The notes beneath the pieces are model-generated. The model saw only the letters and a list, made by a program, of their open reading frames with translations, was not told the DNA's origin and made no database searches. DNA of 64,000 nt from Kitasatospora setae KM-6054 (GTDB lineage: Bacteria; Actinomycetota; Actinomycetes; Streptomycetales; Streptomycetaceae). Of this stretch, positions 19,250-29,000 are shown in pieces. How positions within the stretch are numbered: position 1 is the stretch's first letter; each line of letters opens with the position of its first letter. The position numbers were made by a program, and so were the translations under genes. Where the stretch lies: positions 3,224,001 through 3,288,000 of the forward strand of contig NC_016109.1 of assembly GCF_000269985.1 (NCBI RefSeq). Direction: 5' to 3'.

Positions 19250-21979
19250 ATGCAGATCCGGCTCACCGTCCTTCGACCGCGCGGCGGCCCGGCCTCCCCC
19301 GGAAGCTCCGGCGCCACCGACGTCCTGGTCACGGCACCGCCCGGCACCGTGCTCGGCGCCGTCGCCACCGCCCTGGCCGGCGCGGTCGGCGTCCGCGGCG
19401 CCCGCTCCGCCACCCACGTCCACCTCTACGACGGAGAACGGCGGCTGGACGAGCAGACCCCGCTCGGCCACCCCCCGCTGGTGGACGGCGCGGTGCTCGC
19501 CCTGGGCGAACCCGACCCGGACGCCGAGGGCGGCGACGGGCCGGCCGCCGCCGAGCTGCGCGTGGTCGGCGGGCCCGACGCGGGCGGCGTGCACCGGCTG
19601 CACGGCGAGCGGATCCGGATCGGCCGCTCCACCGAGGCCGACGTGCCGCTCGACGACCCCGACGTCTCCCGCCTGCACCTCGCCCTGCACCTGGCCGCCG
19701 ACGGCCGGGCCACCGTCCGGGACCTCGGCTCCACCAACGGCACCCGGCTGGACGAGCAGTGGCTGCGCGAGGACGCCGCGGACCTCGCCCCCGGCGCCCT
19801 GCTGCGGATCGGCGAGTCCACCCTGCAGCTCGCCCCCGCGACGGACCCCGGCATAGCGGCCCGCCCCACCGCGCCCGACGGCGAGGGCCGGATCCGGCTC
19901 GCCCCGCGCACCGGCGCCCGCGCCGCCCTCGGCCGCCCCGCCGCGCCCCCGGCCGCCCCCGAGCCCGACCCGCAGCCAGCGGCCGGCCGCGGCGGCCGCT
20001 GGCTGCGCCGCGGCAAGGCCGAACCGCCCGCCGACGACCCCGGGCGGCAGCACGACGGCGCCCGGCTCCGGCAGGCCGCCCACCAGCGCGAACGCTGGCC
20101 CGACCCGGCCGCCCTGCTGCTCACCGCGCTCGGCACCGGCCCCCGGCTGTGGGAGCGCGGCCCCGACCACCCGGACGCGCTGACCCTCCGGCTCGGCACC
20201 GCCGACCTGCCCGGCGGGGCCGGCACCGCCCCCGGCAGCCTGCTGCCCGCCGTCCCGGTCACCGTCGACCTGCAGACCGCCGGCAGCCTCGGCCTGACCG
20301 GCCCCCGGCACCGGCTGGCCGGCCTGGCCCGCGCCGTCCTCGCCCAGCTCGCCACCCTGCACCCGCCCAGCGGCCTGGCGCTGGTCGTGGTCGCCGCCGA
20401 CGCGCCCGCCGGGGACTGGGCCTGGGCCCAGTGGCTGCCGCACCTGCGGCCCGCCCACGGCCAGGGCTGCCGGCTGCTGTTCGGCCTCGGCCCCGAGCAG
20501 GCCGAGGCCCGGCTCGCCGAGCTCGCCGCCGCCACCGCGGGCCCGCCCGCCACCGTCGTGCTGGTCGACGGCGACCCCGGCACCGAGGCCGGCCGGCACG
20601 CCCTGGGCCTGCTGCTCCGGCAGGGCCCGGCGGCCGGGGTCTTCACCCTCTGCCTGGCCGAGACCCCCGAGGAACTCCCCACCGGCATCGGCGCGCTGGG
20701 CCAGGTCACCGGCGAGGTCTCCACCCGGCTCACCCTCGACCGGCCCACCGCCGGCGCCCGCGAGCGCCTCACCGACGTCGCCCTGGACGCGGTCTCCCCC
20801 GCCTGGGCCGAGCGGCTCGCCCGCACCCTCGCCCCGCTCGCCGAGGCCGACTCCGCCTCGGCCGCCGGGGCCCCGCCGCGCGGCCCGCTGCCCGAGGCGC
20901 TGCGGCTGCTCGACCTGCTGCGCGCCGAGTCGCTCTCCCCCGCCCGGCTCGCCGAGAACTGGCAGTCGCTGCCCGCCGGGGCGGGCGCCGCGGCGGGGCT
21001 GCTCGGCACCGCCCGCGGCGCCGACGGCGAGGAGGACTGCGCGGTCGACCTCGCCGAGGACGGCGACCACCTGCTGATCGGCGGCGGCCCCGGCTCCGGC
21101 AAGTCCGAGCTGCTGCGCAGCCTGGCGGCCTCGCTGGCGGTCGCCGAGCGCCCCGACCGGCTCGCCCTGATCACCGTCGACGGCGACCACGCGGAGGACG
21201 GCGGCCTGGCCGGCTGCGCCGACCTCCCGCACGTCACCGCGCACGTCAACGCCGCCGAGGACCCGCGCGGCGCGCTGCTCGCCGCCGAGCGGATCACCGA
21301 CGAACTCGCCCACCGCGAGGCCCTGTTCGACGGCCTGACGTTCACCGAGTGGCACACCGGGCGGGCCCTGGCCAAGACCCCGGCGCTGGTCGGCGGCCCC
21401 GCCGCCGACCCGGCCGGGCGGGTCCGGGTGGTCGAGCCGCGCCGCTCCCCAGACGCGCCGCCGGCCGACGCCGCGCCGCCCCGGCTGGTCGTCCTGGTCG
21501 ACGACTACGACGCGCTGCTCGGCCCGGCCTCCCCCGGCGGCCGCCCGCTGGCCCGCGCGCTGGCCTCGGTCGCGGTGCACGGCGCCCGGCTCGGCGTGCA
21601 CGTGATCGCCACCACCGGCTCGCCCGAGGGCACCGCCGGCACCGAGCTGGACGAGGCGGCCCAGCTGCGGATCGCGCTGCGCACCGAACTGCCCGGCGAC
21701 TCCGACCTGCTGGTCCACCTGCCGGACGCCGCCGCCCTCCCCGGCGCCACCCCGGGCCGCGGCTACCTCCGCCGGCCGGACGGCGCGGTCACCGCCTTCC
21801 AGGGCGCCCGGGTCAGCGGCCGGATCCCCCGCACCGCGACGCTCCGGCCCACCGTCGTCGCCCAGCGCCTGGAGGACCACGGCGCCGCGCCCTCCCCGCG
21901 CCCGGTCCGCGAGCTCGGCAACGGCCCCACCGACCTCGCCCTGCTCGCCTCCGCCCTGCGCCGCGCCACCGAGAGCTGA
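19250..21979 (+). CDS. FHA domain / FtsK-SpoIIIE-like ATPase fusion protein
   Basis: The 909-aa protein has an N-terminal ubiquitin-like segment (about 1-90). A forkhead-associated domain (about 105-190) has the key motifs RIGRS, SRLH and STNGT, which bind phosphothreonine. After a Pro/Ala linker comes a region like the EccC/FtsK ATPases. It has one intact P-loop, GGGPGSGKS (611-619), a Walker B-like VVLVDDYD (about 745-752) and an ATTGSPEG strand. Type VII secretion EccC has several ATPase modules, but only one clear P-loop is seen here and no ESX genes are nearby. Divergent placement beside two Ser/Thr kinases suggests phosphorylation-controlled activity. The substrate is unknown. Confidence 0.75.
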   Translation: MQIRLTVLRPRGGPASPGSSGATDVLVTAPPGTVLGAVATALAGAVGVRGARSATHVHLYDGERRLDEQTPLGHPPLVDGAVLALGEPDPDAEGGDGPAAAELRVVGGPDAGGVHRLHGERIRIGRSTEADVPLDDPDVSRLHLALHLAADGRATVRDLGSTNGTRLDEQWLREDAADLAPGALLRIGESTLQLAPATDPGIAARPTAPDGEGRIRLAPRTGARAALGRPAAPPAAPEPDPQPAAGRGGRWLRRGKAEPPADDPGRQHDGARLRQAAHQRERWPDPAALLLTALGTGPRLWERGPDHPDALTLRLGTADLPGGAGTAPGSLLPAVPVTVDLQTAGSLGLTGPRHRLAGLARAVLAQLATLHPPSGLALVVVAADAPAGDWAWAQWLPHLRPAHGQGCRLLFGLGPEQAEARLAELAAATAGPPATVVLVDGDPGTEAGRHALGLLLRQGPAAGVFTLCLAETPEELPTGIGALGQVTGEVSTRLTLDRPTAGARERLTDVALDAVSPAWAERLARTLAPLAEADSASAAGAPPRGPLPEALRLLDLLRAESLSPARLAENWQSLPAGAGAAAGLLGTARGADGEEDCAVDLAEDGDHLLIGGGPGSGKSELLRSLAASLAVAERPDRLALITVDGDHAEDGGLAGCADLPHVTAHVNAAEDPRGALLAAERITDELAHREALFDGLTFTEWHTGRALAKTPALVGGPAADPAGRVRVVEPRRSPDAPPADAAPPRLVVLVDDYDALLGPASPGGRPLARALASVAVHGARLGVHVIATTGSPEGTAGTELDEAAQLRIALRTELPGDSDLLVHLPDAAALPGATPGRGYLRRPDGAVTAFQGARVSGRIPRTATLRPTVVAQRLEDHGAAPSPRPVRELGNGPTDLALLASALRRATES

Positions 21980-22020
21980 GGGCCGCGCGCCGACGCGCTC
22001 GCGGAACGGCCTCGGAACGG

Positions 22021-22062
22021 CCGAAGGGCCCCGGCGGAGGTTTTTCCGCCGGGGCCCTTCGG
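22021..22062. terminator. Bidirectional hairpin terminator between the FHA-FtsK gene and gdh
   Basis: Two 18-bp arms (starting CCGAAGGGCCCCGGCGGA) with a 6-base loop lie between convergent genes, 42 bp past the plus-strand stop and 9 bp past the minus-strand stop. Confidence 0.9.
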
Positions 22063-22070
22063 TGCGCTCG

Positions 22071-25000
22071 TCAGCGGCCGTTGCGCAGCAGCGTGCGGAT
22101 CACGCGCATCGCGACGGAGAGGCTGGAGAGCTCGTACTTGTCCGAACCCCTTATGTCGTCGAGCGTGGTGCGGGCCCGGCTGAGCAGGGTGCCGTTGAGG
22201 GCGGCCCAGGCCGAGTAGCGCTCCTCGGGGCTGGAGCCGGCCGGTCCGGCGGCGAGCACGTCGGCGGTGAGGGCGGCGTGCGCGGCGAACAGGTCCTCGC
22301 GGATCGCGGCGCGGGCCATCGAGGACCAGCGGTCGGTGCGCGGCAGGTCGATGACCCGGTCGAGCAGGTGGCTGATCTGGAGCCGGTCGCCGAGGTCGTA
22401 GTACAGCTCGGCGACCTCCATCACGTCGGTGTCCGAGCGGTCCGCGACGCCGACGATGTCGAGGGTCGGGAACGCGGAGGACAGGCCGGCGATCCGGGTG
22501 GCCAGTTCGTCGGGGACGCCGGCCGCGGCCAGCTCCTGGTGGACCGACTCGAACCAGGCCAGGTCCTCGCCGGTGAGCGGCTTGGGCAGCGCGTCCCAGA
22601 CCTGGTGGACCCGGTCGTGGAAGAACGCGATGGTGTCGGCGATGTCGAGCGGCTGCCGGTTGTTGAGCATCCAGCGGGTGGCGCGCTCGACCAGCCGGCG
22701 GGCGTGCAGCCGCATCTTGGTCTGGACCCGGGCGGCGACCCGGTTGTCCAGGCGCTCGACCTGGTCCCAGATCTGTTCCAGGCCGAAGACCGCGCGGGCG
22801 GCGGCGTGGGTGCGGGCCACCTCCTCCATGGTCGCGCCGGTCTCCTCGCGGAGCCGGAACGCGAAGGTGCAGCCGCCGCGGTTGATCGTGTCGTTGACGA
22901 TCAGGGTGGTGATGATCTCGCGGCGCAGCGGGTGGTGGTCGATCTGCTCGGCGAACCGGGCCCGCAGCGCGCTCGGGAAGTACTGGTGGAGCACGTCCCG
23001 GAAGTACGGGTCGTCGGGCAGTTCGGTGGCGAGCAGCTCGTCGGCCAGGGTGATCTTGGTGTAGGCGAGCAGCACCGACAGCTCGGGCTGGGAGAGGCCG
23101 CGGCCGGCCTGCTGGCGGTCGCGGATCTGCTTCTCGGTGGGCAGGTACTCCAGGGCCCGGTCGAGCCGGCCGTCCGCCTCCAGCCGGTTGATCATGCGGG
23201 AGTGCACGTCGACCATGCTGGCGGCCTGGGCGACCGCGTTGGCGAGCACGACGTTCTGCGCGTAGTTGTTGCGCAGCACCAGGTGGCCGACCTCGTCGGT
23301 CATCTCGGCGAGCAGGGCGTTGCGCTGCTTGAGCGTCAGGTCGCCGTCGGCGACGACCTGGTTGAGCAGGATCTTGATGTTCACCTCGTGGTCGGAGGTG
23401 TCGACGCCGGCCGAGTTGTCGATGGCGTCGGTGTCGATCCAGCCGCCGGCGCCCTGCGGGCCGCCGCTCGCGGCGAACTCGATCCGGCCGAGCTGGGTGC
23501 AGCCGAGGTTGCCGCCCTCGCCGATCACCCGGGCCCGGACGTCGCCGCCGTTGACCCGGATCGCGTCGTTGGCCTTGTCGCCGACCTCGGCGTTGGTCTC
23601 GGCGGAGGACTTGACGTAGGTGCCGATGCCGCCGTTCCAGAACAGGTCGACGGGGGCCTGCAGGATCGCCTTCATCAGCTCGGCGGGGGTGAGCTTGGCG
23701 GCGTCGACGCCGAGCCGCTCGCGGACCTGCGCGGAGAGCTGGATGGACTTGGCGGAGCGCGGGTAGACGCCGCCGCCGGCCGAGATCAGCGACTTGTCGT
23801 AGTCGTCCCAGGAGCTGCGCGGCAGGTCGAACAGCCGGCGGCGCTCGGCGAAGGAGGCCGCCGCGTCGGGGTTCGGGTCGAGGAAGATGTGCCGGTGGTC
23901 GAACGCGGCGACCAGCCGGATGTGCTCGGAGAGCAGCATGCCGTTGCCGAACACGTCGCCGGACATGTCGCCGATGCCGATGACGGTGAAGTCCTCGGAC
24001 TGGGTGTCGACGCCGAGTTCGCGGAAGTTGCGCTTGACCGACTCCCAGGCGCCGCGGGCGGTGATGCCCATGCCCTTGTGGTCGTAGCCGGCCGAGCCGC
24101 CGGAGGCGAACGCGTCGCCGAGCCAGAAGCCGTACTGCTGGGCGACGCCGTTGGCGATGTCGGAGAAGGTCGCGGTGCCCTTGTCGGCGGCGACCACCAG
24201 GTAGGTGTCGTCCTCGTCGTGGCGCACCACGTCGACCGGGTGCACGACCTCGCCGGCCACCAGGTTGTCGGTGATGTCGAGCAGCGCGGAGATGAAGGTC
24301 TTGTACGAGGCGATGCCCTCGGCGAGCCAGGCGTCGCGGTCCACCGACGGGTCGGGCAGCTGCTTGGCGACGAAGCCGCCCTTGGCGCCGACCGGCACGA
24401 TGACGGTGTTCTTGACCATCTGGGCCTTGACCAGGCCGAGGATCTCGGTGCGGAAGTCCTCGCGCCGGTCGGACCAGCGCAGGCCGCCGCGGGCGACCTT
24501 GCCGAAGCGCAGGTGGACGCCCTCGACGCTGGGCGAGTACACCCAGATCTCGAAGGCGGGGCGCGGCGCGGGCAGGTCGGGGATGGCCTGGGGGTCGAAC
24601 TTCATCGACACGTACGAGTGCCGGTGGCCCTCGGCGTCGTGCTGGAAGAAGTTCGTCCGCAGGGTGGCCTTGATCAGGTGCAGGAAGGAGCGCAGGATGC
24701 GGTCCTCGTCCAGCGAGACGACCTCGTCGAGGGCGCCGGAGAGCTCTTCGAGGATGCCCTCGGTGAGCTCCTCGCTGCCGGACCGGTGGCTGGGCGAGAG
24801 CCGGGCCTCGAACAGGTTGACCAGCAGCCGGGTGGTGTGGGTGTTGTTGCGGAGCGCGTCCTCCATGTAGTCCTGGGAGAACGTGGAGCCCGCCTGCCGC
24901 AGGTACTTGGCGTACGCGCGGAGCACGACGGCCTGCCGCCAGGTCAGCTTGGCGGTGAGGACGAGCCCGTTGAAGCCGTCGTTCTCGGCCTCGCCGCGCC

Positions 25001-27008
25001 AGGTGGCGGAGAAGGTGTCCTGGAAGCGCTCGCGGTCCTCCTCGGTGAGGTCGGTGCCCTCGCGCAACCGGAGGCCGAAGTCGACCACCCAGGCGGTGGA
25101 GCCGTCGGTGCGGCGCAGCGCGTACGGGTGCTCGTCGAGGACCTCGACGCCCAGGCGCTGCAGGACGGGCAGCACCTCGGTGAGCGAGATCGGGCCGCCG
25201 ACCCGGTAGATCTTGAAGCGGCGCTCGTCGTCGCCGGCGCCGACCGGCTGGTACAGGTTCAGCCGGAAGTCGCCCTCGCCGCTGAGCGACTCGATCTGCT
25301 TGAGGTCGGCGACGGCGGTGCGCGGCGGGAAGTCGGCGCGGTAGCCGTCGGGGAAGGCGGTGGCGTACTTGTGCGAGAGCTCGGCGGCGCGCTCCTCGCC
25401 GAACTCGGTGCCGAGCTGGTCGTTGAAGCCGTCCATCCAGAACCGGGCGGCCTCGGCGAGCCGGTTCTCGATCCGCTCGATGTCGGAGTCGGTGAGCTGC
25501 GGCAGCTCGGTGCCGGGGGCGACCCGGATGACGAAGTGCAGGCGGGTGAGGACCGACTCGGTGGCGTACACCGTGTAGTCGATGGTGTCGCCGCCCAGCT
25601 CGGTCTTCAGGATCTCGGTGAGGGCGAGCCGGATCCGGGTGGTGTAGCGGTCGCGCGGCAGGTAGACGTACGCCGAGTAGTAGCGGCCGTACTCGTCCTG
25701 GCGGAGGAACAGCCGCAGCCGGCGGCGCTCCTGGAGGTACAGGACGCTGGTGGCGATCGACTGGAGCTCGGCGGCGGCGGTCTGGAACATCTCGTCGCGC
25801 GGGAAGGTCTCCATGATCTGGAGCAGGTCGCGCCCGTCGTGGCTGTCGCCGGAGAAGCCCGCGCCGGTCATCACCTCCTGCACCTTGCGGCGCACCACCG
25901 GGATCCGGGTGACCGACTCGGTGTAGGCGGCGGAGGAGAACAGGCCGAGGAAGCGGCGCTCGCCGACCGGCTCGCCGGCCGCGTCGAACTTCTTCACGCC
26001 GACGTAGTCGAGGTAGGCAGTGCGGTGCACGGTGGCCCGGCTGTTGGCCTTGGTGAGGACCAGCAGCTTCTTCTCGTGCGCCTTGGCGCGGACCGGGGCG
26101 GAGAGCCGGCCGAACGCCTCGGAGACCGGGTGGTGGTCGGTGTCGTGGCTGAGCGGGTCGGCCCGCAGGACGCCGAGCCCGGTGCCGGCGACGGCCTTGA
26201 GCACCTCCTCGCCCTCGTGCTCGACCAGGTCGTACTCGCGGTAGCCGAGGAAGGTGAAGTGGTCGTCGGCCAGCCAGCGCATCAGCTCCCAGGCTTCGCC
26301 GACCTCCTGCTCGGGCAGGTGCGCGGGGGGCTCCTCGGCGAGCTCGTCGGCCAGTCGGAGCGCGGAGTCGCGCATCTTCGACCAGTCCTCGACCACCTCG
26401 CGGACGTCGCCCAGCACCCGGCGCAGCCCGGCCTCCAGCATCCGCAGGTCCTCGCGGTCGGTCTCGCGGTCGATCTCGATGTGCATCCAGGACTCGACGA
26501 CGGCGTCGGCCGGCCAGTCGGTGCCGGCGGCCTGCGCGCGGTTGCACGCGTCGACGTCCAGGATCTCCAGCAGCTTGCCGGTGATGTCGCGGCGCACGGC
26601 GAGCTGGGGGTGCACGACCAGGTGGATGGCGCGGTCCAGGCGGGTCAGCTCGTTGGTGACCGAGTCGACCAGGAACGGCATGTCGTCGGTGACCACCTCG
26701 ACCACGGTGTGGCCGCAGGACCAGCCGTTCTCCTCCACGGTCGGGGTGTACACCCGGACCTCGGCGGTGCCCTGCGGGCGCTTGAGGCCCAGCCGGTAGT
26801 GGGAGGCCGCGGCCCCGTAGACGTCGACCGGGTCCCGGCTGATCAGGTCCTCGGGGGCGGTGTGGAGGTAGTAGTGGTGCAGGTAGGCGGCCAGAGCACC
26901 GTTGCTCAGGCCCTCCCCCGGCGCCGCTCCCCCCACCTGGCTGTTCTCAGCGGCTGCTGCTGCTTTCCTGAGCAGGTCGGCCTTGGCTGCGTCCAGCTTG
27001 GTCTGCAT
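22071..27008 (-). CDS. gdhB: Large (about 180 kDa) NAD-dependent glutamate dehydrogenase
   Basis: The enzyme interconverts glutamate and 2-oxoglutarate plus ammonia with NAD, mainly for glutamate catabolism. The 1645-aa length fits the large GDH class first described in Streptomyces clavuligerus. The N-terminal third has ACT-like regulatory repeats (MPFLVDSVTNEL, RIPVVRRKVQEV). The catalytic centre contains RGGLRWSDRREDFRTE, KNTVIVPVGAKGGFV and DMSGDVFGNGML. A C-terminal extension (about 1200-1645) follows. The ATG at 27006-27008 has GGGAG about 10 bases upstream; an earlier ATG at 27065 is less likely. The gene symbol is by analogy only. The neighbouring P5C-dehydrogenase-like gene suggests a glutamate/proline context. 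Confidence 0.93.
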   Translation of the reverse strand: MQTKLDAAKADLLRKAAAAAENSQVGGAAPGEGLSNGALAAYLHHYYLHTAPEDLISRDPVDVYGAAASHYRLGLKRPQGTAEVRVYTPTVEENGWSCGHTVVEVVTDDMPFLVDSVTNELTRLDRAIHLVVHPQLAVRRDITGKLLEILDVDACNRAQAAGTDWPADAVVESWMHIEIDRETDREDLRMLEAGLRRVLGDVREVVEDWSKMRDSALRLADELAEEPPAHLPEQEVGEAWELMRWLADDHFTFLGYREYDLVEHEGEEVLKAVAGTGLGVLRADPLSHDTDHHPVSEAFGRLSAPVRAKAHEKKLLVLTKANSRATVHRTAYLDYVGVKKFDAAGEPVGERRFLGLFSSAAYTESVTRIPVVRRKVQEVMTGAGFSGDSHDGRDLLQIMETFPRDEMFQTAAAELQSIATSVLYLQERRRLRLFLRQDEYGRYYSAYVYLPRDRYTTRIRLALTEILKTELGGDTIDYTVYATESVLTRLHFVIRVAPGTELPQLTDSDIERIENRLAEAARFWMDGFNDQLGTEFGEERAAELSHKYATAFPDGYRADFPPRTAVADLKQIESLSGEGDFRLNLYQPVGAGDDERRFKIYRVGGPISLTEVLPVLQRLGVEVLDEHPYALRRTDGSTAWVVDFGLRLREGTDLTEEDRERFQDTFSATWRGEAENDGFNGLVLTAKLTWRQAVVLRAYAKYLRQAGSTFSQDYMEDALRNNTHTTRLLVNLFEARLSPSHRSGSEELTEGILEELSGALDEVVSLDEDRILRSFLHLIKATLRTNFFQHDAEGHRHSYVSMKFDPQAIPDLPAPRPAFEIWVYSPSVEGVHLRFGKVARGGLRWSDRREDFRTEILGLVKAQMVKNTVIVPVGAKGGFVAKQLPDPSVDRDAWLAEGIASYKTFISALLDITDNLVAGEVVHPVDVVRHDEDDTYLVVAADKGTATFSDIANGVAQQYGFWLGDAFASGGSAGYDHKGMGITARGAWESVKRNFRELGVDTQSEDFTVIGIGDMSGDVFGNGMLLSEHIRLVAAFDHRHIFLDPNPDAAASFAERRRLFDLPRSSWDDYDKSLISAGGGVYPRSAKSIQLSAQVRERLGVDAAKLTPAELMKAILQAPVDLFWNGGIGTYVKSSAETNAEVGDKANDAIRVNGGDVRARVIGEGGNLGCTQLGRIEFAASGGPQGAGGWIDTDAIDNSAGVDTSDHEVNIKILLNQVVADGDLTLKQRNALLAEMTDEVGHLVLRNNYAQNVVLANAVAQAASMVDVHSRMINRLEADGRLDRALEYLPTEKQIRDRQQAGRGLSQPELSVLLAYTKITLADELLATELPDDPYFRDVLHQYFPSALRARFAEQIDHHPLRREIITTLIVNDTINRGGCTFAFRLREETGATMEEVARTHAAARAVFGLEQIWDQVERLDNRVAARVQTKMRLHARRLVERATRWMLNNRQPLDIADTIAFFHDRVHQVWDALPKPLTGEDLAWFESVHQELAAAGVPDELATRIAGLSSAFPTLDIVGVADRSDTDVMEVAELYYDLGDRLQISHLLDRVIDLPRTDRWSSMARAAIREDLFAAHAALTADVLAAGPAGSSPEERYSAWAALNGTLLSRARTTLDDIRGSDKYELSSLSVAMRVIRTLLRNGR

Positions 27009-27244
27009 GGCTGTTTGGCTCCCGTCGCGCGCCGTTGCGTGACTCGGTGATGACTGTGGGTGCACCGCCGGGCCCCGTCGGCAATCCTCCCGTACACGAG
27101 GGGTGAAAAGCGCTCACGGCACGCATGAGTCGCGTTCCGCCCGGGTACGACAGCACGTTTGGCCTGCCTGACCGATAACCGGCGACGCCGTCAGCCTAGC
27201 CTGACGAAACGAAGGTGTCAGGGGACACGGAGGAGCAATCCCGC

Positions 27245-27263
27245 AGGAAGACCGGGTCTTCCT
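27245..27263. repeat. 19-bp palindrome between gdh and the aldehyde-dehydrogenase-like gene
   Basis: AGGAAGACC and GGTCTTCCT flank a single G. It lies 38 bp past the stop of the minus-strand dehydrogenase-like gene and 237 bp upstream of gdh. Either a terminator for the former or an operator for gdh is possible; it lacks a T-run. Confidence 0.6.
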
Positions 27264-27300
27264 GGACACCTTGTCCAATGCCCCCGGCCTGGGCCGTCCG

Positions 27301-28917
27301 TCATTCGGGTGACCACTCCATGTGCGGGTGGACGTAGTCGGTCGGCGGGATGAACGTCTCCCGGACCGTCCGGGCGGCGGTCCAGTGCGCCGGGTCCCGG
27401 GGCGGCGCCGGGGCCGCGGACGGGTCGCCGTTGACCCGCAGGTCGCCCGTGCCGAACCCGGACCGGGCGACCGCCACCGCGATCGCCCGCCGGTCCCGGG
27501 CGAACACCGCGCCGCCGCCGGGGGCCTCCCGGGCGGCCCGCTCCAGCGCCTCCTCCCAGTGACCGTCGCCGTACACCCGCACGGCCAGCACCGGGCCCGG
27601 GAGGTCGGCGTACCGCCCGGCCCGCCCGGCGGCGTCCTCCCCGGCCGCGCCGAGCAGCACGGTCGGCCGGACGAACCAGCCGATCGCGTCGTCGTACTGG
27701 CCGCCCGCCGCCGCCACCACGCCCGGGTCGGCCTTCGCCCGCTCGATCGCGCCGACGGCCCGGGCGTACGCCGGGGCGTCGACCAGGGCGCCCAGGAAGG
27801 TGCCCGGGTCGGTGACGTCGCCGACCGGCAGCTCGTCCACCTCGCCGAGCAGGTCGTCCCGGACCCGCCGCCACAGCCCCTCCGGCAGGTACGCCCGGGA
27901 CAGCGCCGACCGGCCCTGGCCCTGGTGCTCGAAGGCGCCGCGGATCAGCGCGGTGCGCACCGCCGCCGGGTCCGCCGACGGGTGGGCGAGCAGGAAACCG
28001 GGGGCGTCGGCGGTGCCGGCGATCCGCGGGTGGCCGCGGTAGCGGGCGATGTTCGCCCCGACCTCCCGCCACAGCCGGCGCAGCCCCGCGGCCGGGCCGG
28101 CGAAGTGCGCCCCGGCCAGCGCCGGGTCGCGCAGCAGCGCGCCGGTGGCCGCCGGGCCGTCGCCGGGCAGCAGGTTGACCACGCCGGGCGGCAGCCCGGC
28201 CTCCTCCAGCAGCAGCAGCGTCAGGTGCGCGGCCGGGGTCTGGGCCGGGGCGGGCCGCCACACCACGGTGTTGCCGAGCAGCGCGGGCGTGCCGGACAGG
28301 CTCCCGGCCGCCGCCGTGGAGTGGAACGGGGTGAGCGCGCAGACGAAGCCGTCCAGCGGGCGGTGCTCGGCCCGGACCCGGCCGCCGGGCACCGGGCGGG
28401 ACCGCCCGGCGAGCAGCCGGCCGGCGGCGTGCGCGTCCTGCCGCCAGGCGTCGGCCAGCGCGCACGCGTCGGTCTCGGCCTGCCGGACGCTCTTCGACTG
28501 CCCGAGCATGGTCGCGGCCACCAGGGTCTCCCGCCACGGCCCGGCCAGCAGGTCCGCGGCCCGCAGGAACACCGCCGCCCGCTCCTCCGCCGGCAGCCGC
28601 CGCCAGCCGTCCGCCGCCGCCAGCGCAGCGTCCACCGCGGCCCGGGCGTCGTCCGCCGTCGCCTCGCCCAGCACCCCGAGCACGCTCGCCCGCCGGTCCG
28701 GCCGGACCACCTCCACCCGGACGCCGCCGCCGAGCCGGCGCTCGCCGCCGATCACCGCCGCCAGCGAGACGGGCGGCGCCCCGGCCCGCTCGGCCAGCCG
28801 GGCCGCCAGCCGGGCCCGCTCGGCACTGCCCGGCGCGTACCCGAGGGCCGGTTCGGGGGCGGGGGCGGACCCGGGGGCGGGTTGGGGGTCGGCGGCGGGG
28901 TCGTCTTCGGTCGGCAT
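27301..28917 (-). CDS. P5C-dehydrogenase-like protein with lost active site
   Basis: The 538-aa protein is an aldehyde dehydrogenase homologue closest to 1-pyrroline-5-carboxylate dehydrogenase, which oxidises a proline-derived aldehyde to glutamate. Family blocks are recognisable: PFHSTAAAGSLSGTPALLGN, LWREVGANIARYRGHPR, FEHQGQGRSALSR. However, the nucleophilic Cys of the usual QGQKCSA block is Arg336 (QGQGRSA). The general-base Glu of the usual GETGGK block is Thr302 (AGTADAP). The NAD-binding Lys of VVWKP is Arg. The protein is therefore predicted to be catalytically dead. The frame is intact and in normal codon use, so it is retained rather than decaying. ATG at 28915-28917 with GGAG upstream. 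It lies just upstream of gdh on the same strand, so a regulatory role on glutamate metabolism is conceivable. Confidence 0.82.
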   Translation of the reverse strand: MPTEDDPAADPQPAPGSAPAPEPALGYAPGSAERARLAARLAERAGAPPVSLAAVIGGERRLGGGVRVEVVRPDRRASVLGVLGEATADDARAAVDAALAAADGWRRLPAEERAAVFLRAADLLAGPWRETLVAATMLGQSKSVRQAETDACALADAWRQDAHAAGRLLAGRSRPVPGGRVRAEHRPLDGFVCALTPFHSTAAAGSLSGTPALLGNTVVWRPAPAQTPAAHLTLLLLEEAGLPPGVVNLLPGDGPAATGALLRDPALAGAHFAGPAAGLRRLWREVGANIARYRGHPRIAGTADAPGFLLAHPSADPAAVRTALIRGAFEHQGQGRSALSRAYLPEGLWRRVRDDLLGEVDELPVGDVTDPGTFLGALVDAPAYARAVGAIERAKADPGVVAAAGGQYDDAIGWFVRPTVLLGAAGEDAAGRAGRYADLPGPVLAVRVYGDGHWEEALERAAREAPGGGAVFARDRRAIAVAVARSGFGTGDLRVNGDPSAAPAPPRDPAHWTAARTVRETFIPPTDYVHPHMEWSPE

Positions 28918-29000
28918 GGTCGGGGTGCTCCACGGGGTCGGACGGGCCGGTACTCTCCCCCACCCTGGTCGCGCGCCCCCGCCACCGCGCCGTGACACGC

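Noticed and set aside
21763..26547. A 1594-residue minus-strand frame overlapping glutamate dehydrogenase
   Set aside because: It is the same strand in another frame, extremely Arg/Pro-rich, with no domain pattern.
22062..27050. A 1662-residue plus-strand frame opposite glutamate dehydrogenase
   Set aside because: It is a compositional shadow with no motifs; the minus strand is a full NAD-glutamate dehydrogenase.
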